Assembly: GCF_022179765.1 (NCBI RefSeq)
Contig: NZ_BPRE01000008.1
Span: 62,001-126,000, forward strand
Source: Methylorubrum suomiense
GTDB taxonomy: Bacteria; Pseudomonadota; Alphaproteobacteria; Rhizobiales; Beijerinckiaceae
DNA length: 64,000 nucleotides
Direction: 5' to 3'
The notes below the pieces were generated by a model. The model searched no databases. It had not been told where the DNA came from and saw only the letters and a program-made list of their open reading frames with translations. Position 1 is the first letter of the stretch; each line of letters opens with the position of its first letter. Position numbers and translations under genes: made by a program. This document shows, in pieces, positions 33,070 through 40,055 of this stretch.

Positions 33070-34902
33070 ATGGACGACCACAAGCCGATCGATACACCTG
33101 ACGGCCCGGCGCTGGAGACGCCCGGTGCGGGCGCGCGCCGCTTCGAGGCGCCGCCCTCGGATCTCCCGATCACCGAGGCCGAGGCGGCCCGTCTGGCCGG
33201 GCTCGCCCATAACGAGCATCTGAAGATTGCCAGCGGCTACCTGCGCGGCGGGCTCGCCGATGGGCTGCTCAAGCACGCGACCGGCGCGATCTCCGAGGAC
33301 GACGGCCAACTCGTCAAGTTCCACGGCATGTACATGCAGGACGACCGGGATATCCGGGCGGAGCGCACCAAGAAGAAGCTGGAGAAGGCGTTCAGCTTCA
33401 TGATCCGTCTGCGGATCGCCGGCGGCGTCGTGACGCCGAAGCAGTGGCTGGCGCTCGACCAGATCGCAACGACCTACGCCAATGGGACCCTGCGGGCGAC
33501 GACGCGGCAGACCTTCCAGTATCACGGCGTCATCAAGTCGAACCTCAAGCGGACGATGGCGGCGATCGACGCGGTGCTGCTCGACACCATCGCGGCCTGC
33601 GGCGACGTCAACCGCAACGTCATGGCCGCCACCAATCCGGCCCAGGCCGGCGCGCACAAGGTCGCCTACCAGCTCGCCAAGGACATCTCCGACTCGCTCC
33701 TGCCGAAGACCAATGCGTGGCGCGAGATCTGGCTCGACGGCGAGCGCGTCGTCGGCGGCGAGGAGGAGTTCGAGCCGGTCTACGGCAAGACCTACCTGCC
33801 GCGGAAGTTCAAGACCGTCGTGGCGGTGCCGCCCTCCAACGAGGTCGACATCTTCGCTCACGATCTCGGCTTCATCGCGATCCTCGACAAGAAGAACAAG
33901 GTGACCGGCTGGAACGTCACCGTGGGCGGCGGCATGGGCATGACCCATGGCGAGAGCGACACCTTCCCCCGCACCGCCGACGTGATGGGCTTCTGCGCGC
34001 CGCAAGACGCCCTCAAGGTCGCCGAGGCGGTGATGACCGTTCAGCGCGACTGGGGCAACCGCAAGAACCGCAAGAACGCGCGGCTCAAGTACACGATCGA
34101 GCGCTTCGGCCTGGACGCGTTCCGTGCGGAGGTCGAGAACCGCATCGGCAAGAAGCTTGGGAGCCCGAAACCCTTCGTGTTCGACGGCAACGGCGACCGC
34201 TACGGCTGGGTCGAGGGGGACGATGGTCGCCATCACCTCACACTCTACGTGCCGTCCGGCCGCATCAAGGACGTCGAGGGCGGGCCGCAATTCCTGACGG
34301 GCCTGCGCCGCATCGCCGAGATTCACGAGGGCGATTTCCGCCTGACCGGCAATCAGAACGTCATCATCGCCAATGTGCCGGCCGGCAAACGCGCCGAGAT
34401 CGAGGCGCTGGTCGATCAATACGCCATGACCAAGGGCGCTGGAGCGCTCCGGCGCAATTCCATGGCGTGCGTGGCGCTGCCGACCTGCGGCCTCGCCCTT
34501 GCCGAGAGCGAGCGCTACCTGCCCGATCTCCTCACGGAGTTGGAGGAGAGCCTTGCCAGCCACGGTCTGCAGGACGAGGAGATCACGATCCGCTCAACCG
34601 GTTGTCCGAACGGCTGCGCCCGGCCGTTCATCGCCGAGATCGGCCTCGTCGGTCGCGGACCCGAGCGCTACCACCTCTATCTCGGCGCCGCCTTCGACGG
34701 CTCCCGCCTGAGCAAGCTCTACCGGGAGGACGTGACGGCGGCTGAGATTCGGGGTGTGCTCGATCCGCTGTTCGCGGCCTATGCCAAGGACCGCCAGCTT
34801 GGCGAACATTTCGGCGACTTCGTCATCCGCGCCGGTTTCGTGTCCAAGACCACGAACGGGCCGGATTTCCACGAGCGCACGGGACCGCTGAAGGCCGCCT
34901 GA
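33070..34902 (+). CDS. cysI: Assimilatory sulfite reductase hemoprotein subunit
   Basis: Siroheme-[4Fe-4S] enzyme of 610 aa reducing sulfite to sulfide with six electrons. Cluster/siroheme cysteines are C467 and C473 (ACVALPTCGLAL) and C512 and C516 (STGCPNGCARPF). Substrate-binding arginine region: NGTLRATTRQTFQYHGVIK; GDVNRNVMAATNP and NVTVGGGMGMTHGE are also typical. The N-terminal 45 residues are variable. ATG 33070. With cysJ it completes the rightward half of the sulfur locus; the 3' end converges on panC through a shared hairpin. Confidence 0.97.
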   Translation: MDDHKPIDTPDGPALETPGAGARRFEAPPSDLPITEAEAARLAGLAHNEHLKIASGYLRGGLADGLLKHATGAISEDDGQLVKFHGMYMQDDRDIRAERTKKKLEKAFSFMIRLRIAGGVVTPKQWLALDQIATTYANGTLRATTRQTFQYHGVIKSNLKRTMAAIDAVLLDTIAACGDVNRNVMAATNPAQAGAHKVAYQLAKDISDSLLPKTNAWREIWLDGERVVGGEEEFEPVYGKTYLPRKFKTVVAVPPSNEVDIFAHDLGFIAILDKKNKVTGWNVTVGGGMGMTHGESDTFPRTADVMGFCAPQDALKVAEAVMTVQRDWGNRKNRKNARLKYTIERFGLDAFRAEVENRIGKKLGSPKPFVFDGNGDRYGWVEGDDGRHHLTLYVPSGRIKDVEGGPQFLTGLRRIAEIHEGDFRLTGNQNVIIANVPAGKRAEIEALVDQYAMTKGAGALRRNSMACVALPTCGLALAESERYLPDLLTELEESLASHGLQDEEITIRSTGCPNGCARPFIAEIGLVGRGPERYHLYLGAAFDGSRLSKLYREDVTAAEIRGVLDPLFAAYAKDRQLGEHFGDFVIRAGFVSKTTNGPDFHERTGPLKAA

Positions 34903-34919
34903 CCGGCCTCGGCGCGAGA

Positions 34920-34943
34920 CTGCCGGGCGCCTCAGCCCGGCAG
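34920..34943. terminator. Bidirectional terminator cysI / panC
   Basis: Perfect 8 bp stem CTGCCGGG / CCCGGCAG with loop CGCCTCAG. It overlaps the last codons of panC. Confidence 0.7.
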
Positions 34944-35789
34944 CACGGCCACGTTGTCGATGAGGCGGGTCCCGCCGAGATAGGCCGCGGCGATCACCCG
35001 GGCCTCCCGCTCGACCTGCGCGACCGGGGCGAGCGTGTCCGCATCGCGCACTTCCAGATACTGCACCGGTCCGAAGCCTGCCGCCTCCAGCGACGCCACG
35101 CCCTCGGCCATCAGGGGGGCGGCCTTTGCGCCGGTCGCGAGCCGCTCGGCGATCCCGGACAGCACCGCATGGAGGCGCGGCGCGATCGCCCGCTCGGCGG
35201 GGGCGAGATAGCGGTTGCGAGAGGAGAGGGCGAGCCCGTCTGCCTCGCGCAGGGTCGGCACCCCCTCGATAGTGACCGGCATGTCGAGGTCGCGCACGAC
35301 CGAGCGGATCACCTGCAACTGCTGAAAATCCTTCTCGCCGAACAGGGCCACGTCCGGTCCGACTTGGTTGAGAAGCTTCGTCACCACCGTCGCGACACCC
35401 GAGAAATGCCCCGGACGAAAGGTGCCGCACAGGCCTTCCGCCGCCGGTCCGGGCTCGATCCGCGTGGAAAATCCCGCCGGATACATGGTCTCGACGGAGG
35501 GCAGCCACGCCGCATCGGCGCCCGCGCCCGCCAGCAGGGCGAGGTCCGCCTCGGTGTCGCGAGGGTAGCGTGAGAAATCCTCATTCGGTCCGAACTGGGT
35601 CGGGTTGACGAAGATGCTGACCACGACCCGCTGACCCATCGCCCGGGCATGGGCCACGAGGGCGAGATGTCCCGCATGGAGCGCTCCCATGGTCGGCACC
35701 AGCACGATCCGCTCCCCGGCCCGCCGCCAGGTCGCGACCTGGGCACGCAGGGCATCGACGCTTTGGAAACGGAGAGGCAGGTCGGACAT
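34932..35789 (-). CDS. panC: Pantoate-beta-alanine ligase (pantothenate synthetase)
   Basis: Last step of pantothenate synthesis: ATP-dependent condensation of pantoate and beta-alanine; cytosolic, 285 aa, full length. Nucleotidyltransferase motifs: VPTMGALHAGHLALV (HIGH-like), SIFVNPTQFGPNEDFSRYPR, FRPGHFSGVATVVTKLLNQV, ALFGEKDFQQLQVIR and the KMSKS-like LALSSRNRYL. Ends TRLIDNVAVLPG. The start at 35789 gives the normal N-terminus. panB is not adjacent. Confidence 0.97.
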   Translation of the reverse strand: MSDLPLRFQSVDALRAQVATWRRAGERIVLVPTMGALHAGHLALVAHARAMGQRVVVSIFVNPTQFGPNEDFSRYPRDTEADLALLAGAGADAAWLPSVETMYPAGFSTRIEPGPAAEGLCGTFRPGHFSGVATVVTKLLNQVGPDVALFGEKDFQQLQVIRSVVRDLDMPVTIEGVPTLREADGLALSSRNRYLAPAERAIAPRLHAVLSGIAERLATGAKAAPLMAEGVASLEAAGFGPVQYLEVRDADTLAPVAQVEREARVIAAAYLGGTRLIDNVAVLPG

Positions 35790-36173
35790 CGGATTCTCGC
35801 GGGTAGAACGCAGGGCCGGAGAGGTAATCGGCCCGAGAGGGTGATGCCAGCCGCGATGGTCCAATTCATCGATTGGGCTGCCCTCATGATTCGAGCGGCT
35901 GCCGGAAGTCCCGACCAACGGTTGTCCGCGCGATCGACTGCGTGGAGCCTTGCCAAATGTTCCCGAACTTTCCTTCCTTTTTATCCGTAAGTGCTTGTTC
36001 GAGCATCGGAAAAATGTTGCTTCAGAGGCACGCCGGGAAACGAAGCTTGAGCGTCGCCTCATAAATGGCCCGACAGGGGCTGTGGCGCGATTGTGGCGGC
36101 CACGCTTCTCGGGTGACAGTCGCATCAAGGGTCATCGGGGGCCCATGAACGCCAGATAACAAGGGCTCGGGGA
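35790..36173. other. 384 bp region between panC and the LutH-like receptor gene
   Basis: No gene seen. The middle part (about 35960-36030; AACTTTCCTTCCTTTTTATCC and GGAAAAATGTTGCTTC) is clearly AT-richer than its surroundings and is the probable promoter zone of the receptor. I looked for cobalamin and other known riboswitch cores and saw none. A direct metal-responsive operator cannot be named from sequence. Confidence 0.5.
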
Positions 36174-38678
36174 ATGACATTGCGAGTGCTGCGCGGCAGC
36201 TTGATCGCATCGGTTGCGCTGCTGCCGGGGCAGGTGATGGGCCAGCAGGCTGTCACGCTGGACGAAATCAGTGTCGTGTCGAATACGCCGGTCGCCTCGC
36301 CGCGCCGGGTCGTTACCGCGCCGACCGCCTCGGGCAACCGTGAGTTGACGGTGCTCGACGGAATCGAGCGCAACAAGGTGCCCCGCAACACCGACGTGTT
36401 GACCTCGGCGGACGTGAACCGCGTCGGCTTCCCGAGCGTGCTTCGTTCGCTGGACGAGCGCATCGGCTCGATCAGCATCAACAACGCGCAGGGCAACCCC
36501 TTCCAGCCGACCATCACCTATCGCGGCTTCGAAGCCTCGCCCCTCGGCGGCTCGCCGCAGGGTGTGGCCGTCTACGTCAACGGCGCGCGCTTCAACACCT
36601 CGTTCGGCGACACCGTGCAGTGGGACCTGATCCCGGATATCGCCGTTGACCGCATCGAGTTGGAGGGGTCCAACCCGGCCTTCGGTCTCAACGCGCTGGG
36701 CGGCTCGCTTGCCGTCAGTCTCAAGAACGGCTTCACCTACCAGGGCAGCGAGATCAACGTCCTCGGCGGATCCTTCGGCCGCGGCGCGGTGGCGTTCCAG
36801 CACGGCCAGCGCGTGGACAATATCGGCCTCTACGTTGCCGGCAACGTGCTCGGCGAGCGGGGCTGGCGCAAGCATTCGCCCTCGCGGCTCAACCAGATCT
36901 ACGCCGATCTCGGCGTCCTGGCGGAGAAGGGTGAGTTCCACTTCAACGTCATCGGCGCGAGCAACAGCCTCACCGGCAACGGCACGGCCCCGGTCGAACT
37001 GCTCCAGGCCAAGTACAACGACGTCTTCACCTATCCCGACCAGACGAAGAACGACTTCCTGCGCTTCCAGCTGTCGGGCACCTACGACATCACCCCGACC
37101 ATCACCGTGCAGGGCAACGCCTATTACGGCCTGTTCCGCCAGCGCACCGCCAACGGCGACGCCGCCGACGTGGAGAACTGCGAGGCCGACGAGCGCTTCC
37201 TGTGCTCGGAAGGGGCCGACGATCAGCAGTTCTTCCTGCGCGACCGCACCGGCAACCGCGTTCTGTCCAGCAACGTCCGCACCGCGGATTTCGGCGCCGT
37301 CAACCCGATCTTCGCCGATCGCTTCGACGAGGGCGGCCCCTTCGCCTTCCTCAACCAAACCCGGACGCGGACGAACAATTTCGGCGCGACCGTCCAGACC
37401 ACCGTGCGTGAAACCCTGTTCGGCCTGCCGAACCGCTTCGTGCTCGGCGGCTCCTATGACGGCGGACGGACCCGCTTCAGCGCCGACAACTCGATCGGCG
37501 GCCTGACCCTCGATCGCGGCTTCTCGCCCCCCGGTACGGTCGTCTCCAGCGACGACGGCATCATCACCCCGGTCTCGGTGCGTTCCTCGAACGATTATGG
37601 CGGCATCTACTTCTCGAACGTCACCGACCTGACCGACCGGCTGACCCTGACCCTGCAGGGCCGGTTCAACATGGCCCATATCGTCCTGAAGGATCAGATC
37701 GGCACCGCCCTCAACGGCGATCACTACTACCAGCGCTTCAACCCCGGCGTTGGCGCGGCCTACAAGATCATTCCGGACTATCTCAGCGCCTATGGTGGAT
37801 ACTCGGAGGCCAACCGCGCTCCGACCCCGGCGGAGCTTTCCTGCGCCGACCCGCTGGCGCCGTGCTCGCTCACCAACTTCTTCGTGGGTGATCCGCCGCT
37901 CAAGCAGGTCAAGGCCCGCACGGTCGAGGCCGGTGTCCGTGGCCGCATCCCGGAACCCGACAGCGTGTTCGGCGGCATCCTCTCCTACAAGGCGGGCTTC
38001 TTCTCGACCCGCAACGCCGACGACATCCTGTTCGTGCCGGCCCTCGACACGATCGGCCGCGCCTATTTCCGCAATGTCGGTTCGACCAAGCGGCAGGGCG
38101 TCGAGGCGAGCCTGTACTACAACGCGCCGAACTGGTCGGCCTTCATCGACTATGCCTATGTCGATGCGACCTTCCAGACTCCGGTCGAGCTCGCCGCGCC
38201 GGGCAACCCGGCCAACAGCGCGGGCGGCGACGAGAGCGGCACGGTTCTGGTTCGTCCGGGCAACCGCCTGCCCGGCGTCGCGCCGCATCAGGTCAAGGTC
38301 GGCGTCCAGTATCAGGTCACCCCGGAATGGCGGATCGGCGCGCTCGCCCGCTTCGCCACAGGCAAGTTCCTGGTCGGCGATCCGAGCAACCAGAACAAGA
38401 CCACGGGCGATTACGCGGTGTTCGGGTTCAACACGAGCTATCGCGTGAGCGAGAACATCGAGATCTACGGCTACGTCGAGAACGCGTTCAACCGCCGCTA
38501 CGCCACCTTCGGCACCTTCTCGCCGGTGGACGAAGTGCCGATCATCGCGGTCCCGAACGCCTCGAACAACCGCAGCCTCGCGCCCGGCGCGCCGGTGGCA
38601 GCTTTCGGCGGCCTTCGCATCCTGTTCGCCCCGCCGCCCCCGGCCCCGGTGGTGGAGCCTCTGGTCCGCAAGGGCTGA
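36174..38678 (+). CDS. lutH: TonB-dependent outer-membrane receptor, LutH-like (probable lanthanide chelate importer)
   Basis: Outer-membrane transporter of 834 aa. Signal peptide residues 1-24, then a TonB-box-like VTLDEISVVSN (about 27-37). The plug domain has NRVGFPSVLRSLDERIGSIS and PTITYRGFEASPLGGSPQGV; a 22-strand barrel follows. Two Cys pairs (ENCEADERFLC and LSCADPLAPC) probably close extracellular loops. The final beta-strand ends GGLRILF at about residue 818 and is followed by an unusual Pro-rich 16-residue tail. The call rests on position: in M. extorquens AM1, lutH lies immediately upstream of lanM, as here. Import would need the TonB-ExbBD system (one set at 59.6-62 kb). A siderophore receptor is the alternative. 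Confidence 0.72.
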   Translation: MTLRVLRGSLIASVALLPGQVMGQQAVTLDEISVVSNTPVASPRRVVTAPTASGNRELTVLDGIERNKVPRNTDVLTSADVNRVGFPSVLRSLDERIGSISINNAQGNPFQPTITYRGFEASPLGGSPQGVAVYVNGARFNTSFGDTVQWDLIPDIAVDRIELEGSNPAFGLNALGGSLAVSLKNGFTYQGSEINVLGGSFGRGAVAFQHGQRVDNIGLYVAGNVLGERGWRKHSPSRLNQIYADLGVLAEKGEFHFNVIGASNSLTGNGTAPVELLQAKYNDVFTYPDQTKNDFLRFQLSGTYDITPTITVQGNAYYGLFRQRTANGDAADVENCEADERFLCSEGADDQQFFLRDRTGNRVLSSNVRTADFGAVNPIFADRFDEGGPFAFLNQTRTRTNNFGATVQTTVRETLFGLPNRFVLGGSYDGGRTRFSADNSIGGLTLDRGFSPPGTVVSSDDGIITPVSVRSSNDYGGIYFSNVTDLTDRLTLTLQGRFNMAHIVLKDQIGTALNGDHYYQRFNPGVGAAYKIIPDYLSAYGGYSEANRAPTPAELSCADPLAPCSLTNFFVGDPPLKQVKARTVEAGVRGRIPEPDSVFGGILSYKAGFFSTRNADDILFVPALDTIGRAYFRNVGSTKRQGVEASLYYNAPNWSAFIDYAYVDATFQTPVELAAPGNPANSAGGDESGTVLVRPGNRLPGVAPHQVKVGVQYQVTPEWRIGALARFATGKFLVGDPSNQNKTTGDYAVFGFNTSYRVSENIEIYGYVENAFNRRYATFGTFSPVDEVPIIAVPNASNNRSLAPGAPVAAFGGLRILFAPPPPAPVVEPLVRKG

Positions 38679-38736
38679 GGCCGGCAGGCTTCCTGGGACC
38701 GCTGCGGCGGTTCCAGGCCATCGGAGACGTTCACAA

Positions 38737-38771
38737 CAAGCGCGGCGCCGGGTCATCCGGCGCCGCGCTTG
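38737..38771 (+). terminator. Terminator after the LutH-like receptor
   Basis: Perfect 15 bp stem CAAGCGCGGCGCCGG / CCGGCGCCGCGCTTG with loop GTCAT, followed by TTTGCTTT. Confidence 0.88.
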
Positions 38772-38838
38772 TTTGCTTTCAACGCAGTGTCGTCCACGTT
38801 GCTGGCTGTTCCCAAGTAAATGCAACCGATGCGATCCG

Positions 38839-38854
38839 CGCACGTTTTCGTGCG
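38839..38854. promoter_or_regulatory. Palindrome upstream of lanM
   Basis: Perfect CGCACG-TTTT-CGTGCG, about 160 bp before the lanM start and past the receptor terminator. Candidate operator or leader hairpin. Confidence 0.35.
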
Positions 38855-39011
38855 AAACCTGCCTCGATCGATTGCCAAATTATCCCGGGCAGGTTACGCA
38901 AGCATGCCGGCCAGAACGGCGGGCGCGCGGACTGCGTGCCCTGCCGGAGCCAGCCCCTTTGCCGAACCGTCCGCCCATGTGGCGGACATCCGAACAGGAG
39001 ACGCATCCCAC

Positions 39012-39413
39012 ATGGCATTTCGCCTTTCCCACGCCGCCTTCCTCGCGCTCGCCCTCAGCGCCGCGCCGGCCCTCGCCGCCCCCTCCATGACCAAAGTCGA
39101 CGTCGCCGCCTTCGATCCGGACAAGGACGGCACCATCGATCTCAAGGAAGCCCAGGCCGCCGCATCGGCCGCCTTCGACAAGCTCGATCCGGATAAGGAC
39201 GGCACCCTCGATGCCAAGGAGCTCAAGGGCCGCATGACCGAGGCGGACCTGAAGCAGTTCGATCCGGACAGCGACGGCACCATCGATAAGAAGGAATGGC
39301 TGGCGGCCGTCGCCGCTCAGTTCAAGGCTGCCGATCCGGACAATGATGGCACCATCGACGCCCGTGAACTGTCGGGCCCGGCCGGTTCGGCGCTCGTCGC
39401 GCTGATGCGCTGA
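39012..39413 (+). CDS. lanM: Lanmodulin, periplasmic lanthanide-binding EF-hand protein
   Basis: Exported protein of 133 aa; signal peptide 1-22 (cut before APSMTK). The mature protein has four 12-residue EF loops: D35-E46 DPDKDGTIDLKE, D59-E70 DPDKDGTLDAKE, D84-E95 DPDSDGTIDKKE, D108-E119 DPDNDGTIDARE. All four have Pro at position 2 and Asp at position 9, with only 12 residues between paired loops. These are the hallmarks of LanM, which in M. extorquens AM1 binds lanthanides with picomolar affinity. Differences from AM1 (from memory): loop 4 starts with Asp instead of Asn, loop 3 has Ser at position 4, and Trp96 follows loop 3. ATG 39012 follows AACAGGAGA. Confidence 0.97.
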   Translation: MAFRLSHAAFLALALSAAPALAAPSMTKVDVAAFDPDKDGTIDLKEAQAAASAAFDKLDPDKDGTLDAKELKGRMTEADLKQFDPDSDGTIDKKEWLAAVAAQFKAADPDNDGTIDARELSGPAGSALVALMR

Positions 39414-39433
39414 TACGTCCTGTTGCGATAAAG

Positions 39434-39465
39434 GGCGCGGGCCGAAGGGTCCGCGCCTTTTTTTT
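39434..39465 (+). terminator. Rho-independent terminator after lanM
   Basis: GGCGCGGGCC-GAAG-GGTCCGCGCC (one G-T pair), then eight T. Classic intrinsic terminator, so lanM is probably monocistronic or ends its transcript here. Confidence 0.93.
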
Positions 39466-39617
39466 ATCCGTGCCGGCTCGTCTCTGGGGGCGGGCTCGTC
39501 CGTGTCGCGGGCGGGCGTAGCGTCGCAGGGATGAAACTTCGGCACGGCTTGGCGGCTTTCTGGGCACCCGGCTGGCAGCGGACGCTCCGGCCATGAGATC
39601 CCGGAGACAGTCCCACC

Positions 39618-39977
39618 ATGCGCATTGCCCTCGGCCTTCCCGCCGCACTCGCCGTCCTTGTCGCGGCTGGCCCCGCCTTCGCCGTCAGCTGCAAGGACGA
39701 CATCTCCACGGTCGAGCGGCGGCTGAACAGCGCCGGGGCCGAGATGGTCACCGGCAAGGAGCCGCCGGGTGGCCCCACCAGCTCGAACTCGCCCAAGGCT
39801 CTCGACAAGCCCCCGGAGGGCAAGCCGTCCGATCCGTCGACGCAGCCGAGCAAGGCCGGCGTCGAGGAGGCGCGCAAGCTCCTGGCGACGGCCAAGGAAC
39901 AGGACAAGGCCGGCAAGGAGACCGAGTGTCAGAACACCATGACCAAGGTGAAGGAAGCGGCGGGCGCGCTGCCGTAA
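39618..39977 (+). CDS. Small exported two-cysteine protein next to lanM
   Basis: Unrecognised 119 aa protein. Sec signal MRIALGLPAALAVLVAAGPA (cut near residue 22), C25 in VSCKDDISTVERRLN, a Pro/Ser/Lys-rich middle (about 48-78) and a C-terminal helix GVEEARKLLATAKEQDKAGK ending with C104 in ETECQNTMTK. It shares architecture and local sequence with the protein at 11886-12269. Its position behind lanM and a LutH-like receptor suggests an accessory role in periplasmic lanthanide handling, but nothing in the sequence proves metal binding. It has its own terminator and lies 204 bp from lanM across the lanM terminator. Confidence 0.72.
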   Translation: MRIALGLPAALAVLVAAGPAFAVSCKDDISTVERRLNSAGAEMVTGKEPPGGPTSSNSPKALDKPPEGKPSDPSTQPSKAGVEEARKLLATAKEQDKAGKETECQNTMTKVKEAAGALP

Positions 39978-40000
39978 TCCGCGCTGCCCCACGCTGACAC

Positions 40001-40038
40001 GAAGAAGGCCCGGAACCGCAAGGTTCCGGGCCTTCTTC
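40001..40038. terminator. Bidirectional terminator
   Basis: Perfect 17 bp stem GAAGAAGGCCCGGAACC / GGTTCCGGGCCTTCTTC with loop GCAA, between the two-Cys gene and the convergent sugar transferase gene. Confidence 0.92.
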
Positions 40039-40055
40039 GTGGCGGCACCACCGCC

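Larger units (their letters stand above)
38679..39011. other. 333 bp receptor-lanM spacer
   Basis: No gene seen. It holds the receptor terminator (38737-38771), then a promoter-sized, AT-richer stretch with TTGCCA (near 38872) and a short perfect palindrome at 38839-38854, and the lanM leader with AACAGGAGA ahead of the ATG. lanM therefore probably has its own promoter. Confidence 0.5.

Noticed and set aside
35790..36173. Possible cobalamin or other riboswitch upstream of the TonB receptor
   Set aside because: No B12-box or other known aptamer core was found on either strand.
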